Shown here one piece after another: positions 1 to 5,005 of a stretch of DNA of 7,807 nucleotides. The notes beneath the pieces were generated by a model. That model was not told the origin of the DNA. It did not search any database and was given only the letters and a program-made list of their open reading frames with translations. Position 1 is the first letter of the stretch, and the number at the start of each line of letters is the position of its first letter. The position numbers and the translations under genes are program-made. Source of the stretch: an uncultured Micromonospora sp. (GTDB taxonomy: Bacteria > Actinomycetota > Actinomycetes > Mycobacteriales > Micromonosporaceae); assembly GCA_937951935.1 (NCBI GenBank), contig CALGAM010000128.1, forward strand, positions 1 through 7,807, written 5' to 3'.

Positions 1-48
1 TCGCCGGGTTCCACCTCGGCGGTCGGCGGGGCACCGAGGGAGCACGCA

Positions 49-70
49 CCGGGTGGGCGGTGGCACCCGG
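49..70. terminator. Small GC-rich hairpin left of the corA terminator
   Basis: Positions 49-55 (CCGGGTG) are exactly complementary to 64-70 (CACCCGG), leaving an 8-base loop. It lies downstream of the corA terminator on the minus strand. It could be a second terminator, or the terminator of a convergent plus-strand gene outside the window. There is no T-tract, and 7 bp hairpins are common in such GC-rich DNA, so the call is weak. Confidence 0.25.
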
Positions 71-81
71 CGGCGCGGGAC

Positions 82-122
82 GGTCGTGGCGTGGGGTGAC
101 GCACACGCCCCACGCCACGGTC
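82..122 (-). terminator. Strong hairpin terminator after corA
   Basis: Positions 86-96 (GTGGCGTGGGG) pair perfectly with 108-118 (CCCCACGCCAC). C85-G119 extends the stem to 12 bp, and further wobble pairs reach 82/122. The loop is 11 bases (97-107). The outermost bases directly abut the corA stop codon at 123-125. No clear T-run follows, which is common for actinobacterial intrinsic terminators. Because the stem is symmetrical, it could also stop a convergent plus-strand transcript coming from the left. Confidence 0.7.
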
Positions 123-1274
123 TCACAGCCAGCGGTTACGCCGGAACCAGCGGTAGAGGCCGAGGGAGATCGCCAACATCAGGGCGAGCACCACGGGATA
201 GCCGTACTTCCAACCGGTCTCCGGCATGAACTCGAAGTTCATCCCGTAGATCCCGGCGATCGCGGTCCAGACCGCGGCGATCGCGGCCCAGGCGGCGATC
301 TTGCGCATGTCGTTGTTCTGGTCGACCGTCACCTGCGCCAGCCGCGCCTGCAGGATGGAGTTCAGCAGGTCGTCGTAGGAGTTGAGCTGCTCGACCGTCC
401 GGGTGAGGTGGTCCTGGACGTCCCGGAAGTACCGTCGCATCTCGGTGGGCACCTCGCCGCGGTTCACCTGCCCGGTGAGGGTCATCAGCGGACGCTGCAG
501 CGGGACGACGGCCCGCTTGAACTCGACGAGTTCCCGCTTCATCTGGTAGATCCGCTGGATCCGGCCCTGCGCCTGGCGGGCGAAGACCTCGCCCTCCAGC
601 ACCTCCAGGTCGTCGCCGACCCGGTCGGTCACCTCCAGGTAGATGTCGACGATGCGGTCCATGACCGCGTACGCCACCGCCCACGGGCCGTGGCACAGGA
701 GTTCCTTGCGTGACTCGAGGTCCGCTCGGACCGCCGCGAGCCCGCACGCGTCCCCCTGCCGCACGCTCACCACGAAGTCCGGCCCGATGAACAGCATCAC
801 CTGACCGGTCTCGATGACGTCGGTGTTCTCGGTCAGCTCGCCGTTGCGGACGTAGCGGACCGTGCGCAGCGCCAGGGCGCTGACGTCGCCGAACTGTTCG
901 AGCTTGGGGCGCTGTCCCGCCTTGACCGCGTCCTCGACGGCAAGCTCGTGCAGCCCGTACGTCTCGGCCACGGTGGCCATCTCGGTCAGGCTCGGCTCGT
1001 GCAGCACGACCCAGACGAAGGCGCCGTCCTGCTCCCGGGCGGCCTTCAGTGCCTCGGCGTGGTGCCACTCTCCGGGCTGCCGCACGCCGTCGACGTACAG
1101 GGCGCAGTCGACCAGGCCGACGTGGCCCGGGCGGCGGACGTCCGGGGGCTGCGGCTGGGTCGCCTCGGTGCTGAGGATCCGGCTCACCGCCCGGACCGGT
1201 GCGGTCCAGGCGCGCGGTTTCGTCCGGCCGCGCCCGCTGGCTGGCACGTGGTCGTGACGGACCCGGTCCGGCAT
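123..1274 (-). CDS. corA: CorA family magnesium/divalent-cation transporter
   Basis: A 383-residue protein of the CorA/MIT family. These form homopentameric inner-membrane channels that admit Mg2+ (some also Co2+ or Ni2+). Residues about 50-320 form the large cytoplasmic domain, including a long charged helical region. Two membrane helices lie at the C-terminus (about 327-345 and 358-376). The signature GMN (344-346, in IYGMNFEFMPE) ends the first helix; the acidic loop MPETGWKYGYP follows, and the protein ends in the usual basic tail RRNRWL. The start at 1274 is preferred because a good ribosome-binding site (GGAAGGGGGG, 1283-1292) lies 8 bases upstream. A GTG two codons earlier is too close to that site. 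The frame stays open to 1652, but that extension is arginine/proline-rich and unlike the family. The first 50 residues are low-complexity, with no signal peptide. The gene appears monocistronic, ending at a strong hairpin. The family call is firm; ion specificity cannot be read from the sequence. Confidence 0.93.
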   Translation of the reverse strand: MPDRVRHDHVPASGRGRTKPRAWTAPVRAVSRILSTEATQPQPPDVRRPGHVGLVDCALYVDGVRQPGEWHHAEALKAAREQDGAFVWVVLHEPSLTEMATVAETYGLHELAVEDAVKAGQRPKLEQFGDVSALALRTVRYVRNGELTENTDVIETGQVMLFIGPDFVVSVRQGDACGLAAVRADLESRKELLCHGPWAVAYAVMDRIVDIYLEVTDRVGDDLEVLEGEVFARQAQGRIQRIYQMKRELVEFKRAVVPLQRPLMTLTGQVNRGEVPTEMRRYFRDVQDHLTRTVEQLNSYDDLLNSILQARLAQVTVDQNNDMRKIAAWAAIAAVWTAIAGIYGMNFEFMPETGWKYGYPVVLALMLAISLGLYRWFRRNRWL

Positions 1275-1282
1275 GGTCACCG

Positions 1283-1292
1283 CCCCCCTTCC
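1283..1292 (-). promoter_or_regulatory. Ribosome-binding site deciding the corA start
   Basis: On the minus strand this reads GGAAGGGGGG, complementary to the anti-Shine-Dalgarno region, with 8 bases to the ATG at 1274. It supports that ATG over the GTG at 1280 and over the much longer open frame reaching 1652. Confidence 0.65.
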
Positions 1293-1315
1293 GACCGCAC
1301 ATCCCTGCGCGTTGC

Positions 1316-1343
1316 AGCGTACGCCGACGCGGCGAACCGTCGA
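1316..1343 (-). promoter_or_regulatory. Possible corA promoter
   Basis: On the minus strand TACGCT (1316-1321) fits the actinobacterial -10 pattern TANNNT. A partial -35, TCGACG (1338-1343), lies 16 bases upstream of it. The transcript would begin near 1309, giving a leader of about 35 bases that includes the ribosome-binding site. The -35 match is only partial, so this is a candidate. Confidence 0.3.
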
Positions 1344-1354
1344 CACTCCGTGAA

Positions 1355-1373
1355 CGGCCCGGACACCGGGCCG
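1355..1373. repeat. Short GC-rich inverted repeat upstream of corA
   Basis: CGGCCCGG (1355-1362) and CCGGGCCG (1366-1373) form an 8 bp perfect stem around the 3-base loop ACA. It lies just upstream of the suggested corA -35. It could be a structural element or an operator. In DNA this GC-rich it may also be chance. Confidence 0.3.
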
Positions 1374-1696
1374 GGGTGCGGAGCAGGGAGGCCCGGTCTC
1401 ATCCCACGGCCGTCGGCCGGCTCGTCGTCGGGTCGTCCGCCGTCGGTGACGCGTCGTCAGCCGGGCCGTGCCGGACGGCGAGGTCGGCGCCGGGTGGACC
1501 GTCCACGTCGGGGGGTGAGGTGCGGACGGCCCACCCGGCACCCTTGGGGGCGGGGGTTCTGTCTGTGGGCACTCGTCGCGGCCAATCGACGGGCCGGGGC
1601 GGATCCGTCGCCCGAACGCCCTCGACCTTGACGCGAGTGGTGCTCGCAGCATTGTGGGCCGCTTACCGGCTCCGAGGGAACCCCGGAACGGCTACT

Positions 1697-1734
1697 GGAC
1701 AGTTTTGTCGGATATCCGACACAAACTGTTGTCC
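1697..1734. repeat. Extended AT-rich palindrome: terminator or regulator site
   Basis: The core TGTCGGATATCCGACA (1706-1721) is a perfect 16-base palindrome. Outside it, ACAGTTT (1699-1705) pairs with AAACTGT (1723-1729), offset by one unpaired C at 1722. GG (1697-1698) can also pair with CC (1733-1734) across a three-base bulge. It begins 25 bases beyond the aminotransferase stop codon, so in RNA it would fold into a long hairpin and could end that transcript. No T-tract follows. The perfect symmetry and unusually high A+T in a GC-rich region also fit a dimeric regulator's binding site, for example of GntR or TetR type. The sequence alone does not decide between these. Confidence 0.6.
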
Positions 1735-1759
1735 GGGGGTCGGCGTCCGGTGGCTCCAC

Positions 1760-2854
1760 CTAGCCGCGTACCGCCTCGATCGCCTCGGCCAGCCGACGGA
1801 CGCCCTCGTCGATCTGGTCGACCGTCACCGCCGAGTACGCCAGCCGCAGCGAGTGGTGACCCCCCTCGGGCACGAAGTCGCTCCCCTTCACCACGGCCAC
1901 CCCACGCTCGGCGGCCGCCGGCACCAGCCGCTCCACGTCCACGTCCTCCGGCAGCTCGACCCACAGGAAGTAGCCGCCGTTCGGCTCGGTGAACCGCGCC
2001 CCGGGAATGTGCGTGCGGAGCGCGGCGGCCAACGCGGCGGCCCGCTCACCGAGCGCGGTGCTGACGGTGCGGATCGAGCGGTCGATGTCACCGGAGACGC
2101 AGAACTGGTACACGATCGCCTGGGCCACCATGCCGGGCGAGATGTAGAGGTTCGTCGCCTGCTTGGCGATCTCGGCGATCAGGTCCGCCGGCCCCACCAG
2201 GTAGCCGACCCGTACCCCCGGACAGACCGTCTTGGTGAAGCTGGAGGCGTGGACCACGTTGGCGCCGTCGTCCAGGCTCAGCATCGAGGGAAGGGGCTCG
2301 CCCCGGAACCGGATGTCCGCGTACGGGTCGTCCTCGAAGATCGTGAAACCGTACTCGGCGGCCAGCTCGATCAGCCTGCGCCGCTTCTCCAGCGACAGGG
2401 TCACCCCGGCCGGGTTCTGGAAGTTCGGGATGATGTGGGCCAGCTTCGGACGCAGCCCGGAGCTGAGCAGGCCCGCGAGCTCGTCGGTGTCGATCCCGTC
2501 CGGTTGGACGGTGACCGCGTGCACCTTGCTCCCCATCCGCTGCAGGTTCAGCAGCGTCCGGTCGTACGTCGGCCGCTCCACCACCACGTCGTCACCGGGC
2601 TGCAGCAGGTGCTGGAACAGGAAGGCGTCGGCCTGCAACGACCCGTTGGTGACCAGGACCTGGTCGACCTCGACACCGTGCTTCTCAGCGATCCACCTCC
2701 GCAGGGGCGGGTATCCGACGGAGGTGCCGTACCCGGTGATGCCGGCCGGGTCGGTCTCGAAGGCCCGTCCGGCGGCAGCCTTGAGCCCGTCGATGTCGAC
2801 GATGTCCAGCGACGGCGCCCCACGGGCGAAGGAGATCAGCTGCTCAACAGTCAT
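1760..2854 (-). CDS. PLP-dependent aminotransferase, LysN/MocR-like, fold type I
   Basis: A 364-residue cytoplasmic class I/II aminotransferase. It would move an amino group between an amino acid and a 2-oxo acid through pyridoxal phosphate (PLP). The PLP lysine is K208 in SSFTKTVCPGVRVGY, with R215 in the same motif. N147 lies in PNFQNPAG, the D175/D176 pair in FEDDPY contacts the cofactor ring, and Y178 follows. R337 in SLRLAY is the expected substrate-carboxylate arginine. The pattern matches the 2-aminoadipate/kynurenine/MocR-type subgroup more than aspartate aminotransferases. There is no N-terminal GntR domain. The protein starts almost directly at LISFARGAPSLD, so it is somewhat short N-terminally. 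The ATG at 2854 has no clear Shine-Dalgarno site but sits 8 bases after a TACGCT -10, suggesting a near-leaderless mRNA. The gene is divergent from the small-ORF/winged-helix unit. Substrate unknown; family call firm. Confidence 0.92.
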   Translation of the reverse strand: MTVEQLISFARGAPSLDIVDIDGLKAAAGRAFETDPAGITGYGTSVGYPPLRRWIAEKHGVEVDQVLVTNGSLQADAFLFQHLLQPGDDVVVERPTYDRTLLNLQRMGSKVHAVTVQPDGIDTDELAGLLSSGLRPKLAHIIPNFQNPAGVTLSLEKRRRLIELAAEYGFTIFEDDPYADIRFRGEPLPSMLSLDDGANVVHASSFTKTVCPGVRVGYLVGPADLIAEIAKQATNLYISPGMVAQAIVYQFCVSGDIDRSIRTVSTALGERAAALAAALRTHIPGARFTEPNGGYFLWVELPEDVDVERLVPAAAERGVAVVKGSDFVPEGGHHSLRLAYSAVTVDQIDEGVRRLAEAIEAVRG

Positions 2855-2862
2855 GACTACCC

Positions 2863-2868
2863 AGCGTA
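2863..2868 (-). promoter_or_regulatory. -10 element of the aminotransferase (near-leaderless start)
   Basis: On the minus strand TACGCT (TANNNT) ends 8 bases before the ATG at 2854. With the usual 6-7 base distance to the transcription start, the mRNA would begin one or two bases from the start codon. No clear -35 is seen at 16-18 bases. Confidence 0.45.
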
Positions 2869-2934
2869 CGGGCGCTCTCCGGGTCCCAGGCGCAGGCAGG
2901 GCGATGTCCGAATCCTGAGCAGCCCGGCGCTGGC

Positions 2935-2940
2935 TAGTCT
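2935..2940 (+). promoter_or_regulatory. -10 element of the small ORF (leaderless start)
   Basis: TAGTCT fits TANNNT and is followed by exactly six bases (CGACTG) and then GTG at 2947. This is the arrangement expected for a leaderless transcript whose first codon is the transcription start. No good -35 is visible, as is frequent for such promoters. Confidence 0.5.
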
Positions 2941-2946
2941 CGACTG

Positions 2947-3276
2947 GTGCCCACCGATTCCGACCCCCTGCGCCGCGCCGGAGCGCCCGTCGACGACGGC
3001 GGGCGGATCGATCGTCGGCGGCGGTCGCCCCACCGGAGACCCCACCCGCACACCGGGGTCACCGCCGGCGGCCACCGGAGACCGGACACCACCGTCGGGG
3101 AGGCGCCGACCCGCGAGGCCGCCGAGGTGACCGGACGGCGCGTCCCACCGGCACCCGGCCCGGGCGGCAGGCCCGCCGACACCGGCGCCCACGGCGTCGC
3201 CCGGGTCGAGACGACCGTGCCCGTCCGCGCCGACGACACGGACGGGATCCGCGCACTTCCCCTGATCGTCCGGTGA
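2947..3276 (+). CDS. Small uncharacterised basic proline/arginine-rich protein
   Basis: A 109-residue product that I do not recognise. It is rich in Arg, Pro, Gly, Asp and Thr, contains short basic stretches (RRRRSPHRRPHPH), lacks hydrophobic helices and cysteines, and is probably largely disordered. Three things support it as a real gene. About nine in ten of its codons end in G or C, while the neighbouring frames look poorer. Its GTG start lies exactly 6 bases after the TAGTCT -10. Its stop overlaps the next start as GTGA (3273-3276), a classic coupling. Two AGA codons are slightly unusual for such a genome. It could be a small partner or leader protein for the winged-helix gene, or an ORF whose translation matters mainly to feed ribosomes into that gene. 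A chance ORF in GC-rich DNA remains possible. Confidence 0.5.
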   Translation: MPTDSDPLRRAGAPVDDGGRIDRRRRSPHRRPHPHTGVTAGGHRRPDTTVGEAPTREAAEVTGRRVPPAPGPGGRPADTGAHGVARVETTVPVRADDTDGIRALPLIVR

Positions 3277-4121
3277 ACGCACACGTCATCCCCGACCAGC
3301 CGGGTCACCCGACGACGCCGTCCCGACCGGGACCCGACGACGTCCCGCCCCGGTCACCCCAGCCGGAACCCGACACCGTCCGGCTCGCGCCGCACCAGGC
3401 AGCCGCGCTCGTCTGGCCGGCCGTCGACCGGGTCTTCCTGGCGGCGATGGCCGCCGCCAGCCGGGCCGGCGCGAGCCTGCGGCAACGCTACGGCGGTCCG
3501 TCGGCGATCGGCTTCCTGGTCGACTTCCGGACCCGGCTCGCCGCGCCGGGCGGCACCGTCAGCGCCGCGCAGTTCGCCGCCCTGACCCGGTACGCCGACC
3601 ACACGGAGTGCCAGCGGGTCCTGGACAAACAGGTCGCACACGGCATGATCCACCGGCGGGACGACGGCGGGATCTCCGCCACCGAGCGGGGGCGGAGCTT
3701 CCTGGCCGAGCTGTACGAACTGCACGCCCGGGTCACCGCGGAGATCTGGGCCGGACACGACGAGCGGGTACGACGGCTGGTCGGCACCCTCGGCCGGCTC
3801 CTCGACGCCGCCCTGGACGACCCGACCTGCGGCGACGGGGCCTTCCGGGCCATGGCACCGCCGTACGAACCGGACGGCACGCCCTGCGGGGTGCTGCTGC
3901 TCAACCGCCTCGGCACGCTCCGGTACCACCGGGCCGACGCCCACGCGGCGGCCTGGCAGGCGGCCGGGCACACCGCGCGCAGTGTCGTCGCGCTGGCCTC
4001 CGGGCCGGAACGGCTCGCCATCGAGCAGGACACCGACCGCCGGGCCGCCCGCCCGTACGCCGTGCTCAGCCCGCCGGAGCGGCTCCGGCTCCTCGCGGAC
4101 CTGGCCGCGCTGCCCGGCTGA
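3273..4121 (+). CDS. Winged-helix (MarR-like) domain protein, uncharacterised
   Basis: A 282-residue protein. Residues 1-36 are proline-rich and probably disordered. Residues about 40-95 are helical (ALVWPAVDRVFLAAM). Residues about 98-150 resemble a winged helix: a helix-turn-helix stretch (AAQFAALTRYADHTECQRVL), a recognition-like segment (DKQVAHGMIHRRDDGG) and the ISATERGRSFLAELY element seen in MarR-type proteins. The C-terminal half contains LRYHRADAHAAAWQAAGHT and IEQDTDRRAARPYAVLSPPERLRLL. This region seems shared with uncharacterised actinobacterial proteins, where it may bind a ligand or partner. No enzyme motif is evident. The GTG start lacks a Shine-Dalgarno site and overlaps the upstream stop (GTGA), so translation is probably coupled. 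It may regulate the divergent aminotransferase or the downstream operon, but this is inference. The wHTH resemblance is moderate, not certain. Confidence 0.8.
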   Translation: MNAHVIPDQPGHPTTPSRPGPDDVPPRSPQPEPDTVRLAPHQAAALVWPAVDRVFLAAMAAASRAGASLRQRYGGPSAIGFLVDFRTRLAAPGGTVSAAQFAALTRYADHTECQRVLDKQVAHGMIHRRDDGGISATERGRSFLAELYELHARVTAEIWAGHDERVRRLVGTLGRLLDAALDDPTCGDGAFRAMAPPYEPDGTPCGVLLLNRLGTLRYHRADAHAAAWQAAGHTARSVVALASGPERLAIEQDTDRRAARPYAVLSPPERLRLLADLAALPG

Positions 4122-4139
4122 CCGGCGACACCGGTCAGC
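4117..4139 (+). terminator. Hairpin terminator overlapping the winged-helix stop codon
   Basis: GCTGACCGG (4117-4125) and CCGGTCAGC (4131-4139) form a perfect 9 bp stem with loop CGACA. The stop codon TGA (4119-4121) is inside the left arm. No T-run follows. The position suggests transcription ends here, separating this unit from the operon that starts at 4274. Confidence 0.55.
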
Positions 4140-4231
4140 GCGCCCGGCCGGCGCCCGCCGCGGGTGCGTGCGGGGTCGACACCGGCGCCGCCCGCCGTTC
4201 GTCCGGGATTCGCGCCCCCGTGACGCGGCGC

Positions 4232-4237
4232 TATCCT
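4232..4237 (+). promoter_or_regulatory. -10 element of the cytidylyltransferase operon
   Basis: TATCCT matches TANNNT and lies 36 bases before the ATG at 4274, giving a leader of about 30 bases that includes the ribosome-binding site. The -35 region near 4209-4214 (TTCGCG) is only a partial match. Confidence 0.45.
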
Positions 4238-4258
4238 CCCTGCGGTGGCGGCTGTCGT

Positions 4259-4265
4259 GAGGAGG
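4259..4265 (+). promoter_or_regulatory. Strong ribosome-binding site
   Basis: GAGGAGG sits 8 bases before the ATG at 4274, one of the best Shine-Dalgarno matches in the window. It fixes the start of the nucleotidyltransferase, although the frame is open far upstream through the winged-helix gene. Confidence 0.75.
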
Positions 4266-4273
4266 CTCGACGG

Positions 4274-5005
4274 ATGATCGGTTTGGTGCTCGCCGCGGGC
4301 GCCGGACGACGGCTGCGGCCGTACACGGACAGCCTGCCCAAGGCGCTCGTGCCGGTCGACGGCGAGACGACGATCCTCGACATCGCGCTGCGCAACCTCG
4401 CCGCGGTCGGCCTCACCCGCGTCACCGTGGTGGTCGGGTACGCCGCCGAGGCGGTCCGGGCCCGGCGCTCCGCCCTGGAGGACCGGCACGGGGTGACGCT
4501 GACCCTGGTGCACAACGACCGGGCCGAGGAGTGGAACAACGCGTACTCGCTCTGGTTGGCCCGCGACCACTTCGCCGAGGGGGCGCTGCTGGTCAACGGC
4601 GACACCGTGCACCCGGTCAGCGTGGAGAAGACCCTGCTGGCCCAGCGTGGACCCGGTGTCCTGCTCGCCGTCGACACCCTCAAGAGGTTGGCCGACGAGG
4701 AGATGAAGACGGTCTTCGACGACCGTGGCCAGCTCACCCGGATCACCAAGCAGATGGACCCCGCCGAGGCGTACGGGGAGTACATCGGCGCGACCCTGAT
4801 CGAGCCGCACGTCGCCGCCGACCTCGCCGACGCGCTGGAGGCGACCTGGCGGCGCGACCCCGGCCTCTACTACGAGGACGGCTACCAGGAGTTCGCCGAC
4901 CGGGGTGGCGAGGTGCGGGCGGCTCCGATCGGCGACGTCTCCTGGGTCGAGGTCGACAACCACGACGATCTCGCACGGGCCCGGGAGATCGCATGCCGCT
5001 ACTAG
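4274..5005 (+). CDS. CTP-type sugar/polyol-phosphate nucleotidyltransferase (phosphocholine/inositol-phosphate cytidylyltransferase-like)
   Basis: A 243-residue soluble nucleotidyltransferase with a single GT-A-like Rossmann domain. The N-terminal signature LAAGAGRRLRPYTDSLPKAL (6-25) holds the NTP-binding glycines, R15 and the catalytic K23. NGD (108-110) supplies the metal-binding D110, and the C-terminal WVEVDNHDDLARA (224-236) supplies the second acidic site. EEWNNAYSLWLA (85-96) and GEYIGATLI are characteristic of CTP-using members such as LicC phosphocholine cytidylyltransferase and archaeal CTP:inositol-1-phosphate cytidylyltransferase. I therefore expect CTP plus an alcohol phosphate to give a CDP-alcohol and pyrophosphate. 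Lacking the left-handed beta-helix extension, it is unlike GlmU or GlgC. It is the first gene of a three-gene operon and overlaps the next gene by 13 bases. Given the neighbours, the alcohol phosphate may be sn-glycerol-1-phosphate or a related polyol phosphate. That substrate is an inference. Confidence 0.9.
   Translation: MIGLVLAAGAGRRLRPYTDSLPKALVPVDGETTILDIALRNLAAVGLTRVTVVVGYAAEAVRARRSALEDRHGVTLTLVHNDRAEEWNNAYSLWLARDHFAEGALLVNGDTVHPVSVEKTLLAQRGPGVLLAVDTLKRLADEEMKTVFDDRGQLTRITKQMDPAEAYGEYIGATLIEPHVAADLADALEATWRRDPGLYYEDGYQEFADRGGEVRAAPIGDVSWVEVDNHDDLARAREIACRY
4983..4987 (+). promoter_or_regulatory. Ribosome-binding site inside the end of the preceding gene
   Basis: GGGAG lies 5 bases before the ATG at 4993, within the last codons of the nucleotidyltransferase. 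It supports this ATG as the start of the dehydrogenase despite the 13-base overlap. Confidence 0.55.

Larger units (their letters stand above)
1275..1759. other. Long intergenic region, no supportable gene
   Basis: This 485-base gap between the aminotransferase stop and the corA start contains the corA ribosome-binding site and possible promoter, a GC-rich 8 bp hairpin (CGGCCCGG/CCGGGCCG, 1355-1362 with 1366-1373), and an AT-rich palindrome at 1697-1734. Open frames cross it on both strands, but their translations are arginine/proline/glycine-rich with no recognisable fold, no good ribosome-binding site and no family resemblance. I see no tRNA or riboswitch signature. A small RNA cannot be excluded. 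Confidence 0.5.

Noticed and set aside
1..122. End of a plus-strand gene in frame 1, stopping at 97-99
   Set aside because: Too short and compositionally ambiguous to support as coding; the stop falls inside the corA terminator hairpin.
1275..1652. N-terminal extension of the CorA frame by 126 codons
   Set aside because: The extension is arginine/proline-rich, unlike any CorA, has no ribosome-binding site at its first start, and the ATG at 1274 has a strong one.
1628..1656. TTGACG followed 17 bases later by ATTGTG, as a plus-strand promoter
   Set aside because: The -35 is good, but ATTGTG does not fit TANNNT and no plus-strand gene follows before the aminotransferase, which is antisense.
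1457..1759. 100-codon minus-strand frame in the long gap
   Set aside because: Its translation is basic and low-complexity with no family resemblance or ribosome-binding site, and it begins inside the region right after the aminotransferase stop.
1199..3130. A 643-codon open frame on the plus strand
   Set aside because: It lies mostly antisense to corA and the aminotransferase, whose protein motifs are unmistakable. Its own translation is low-complexity Arg/Gly/Pro/Asp; it is a by-product of GC-rich coding on the other strand.
2857..3308. Two minus-strand frames opposite the small ORF
   Set aside because: No ribosome-binding site or promoter, and low-complexity translations. The plus-strand frame has the better start context and coupling to the next gene.
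3488..4963. 491-codon minus-strand frame
   Set aside because: It is antisense to the winged-helix and nucleotidyltransferase genes and has no recognisable domain.
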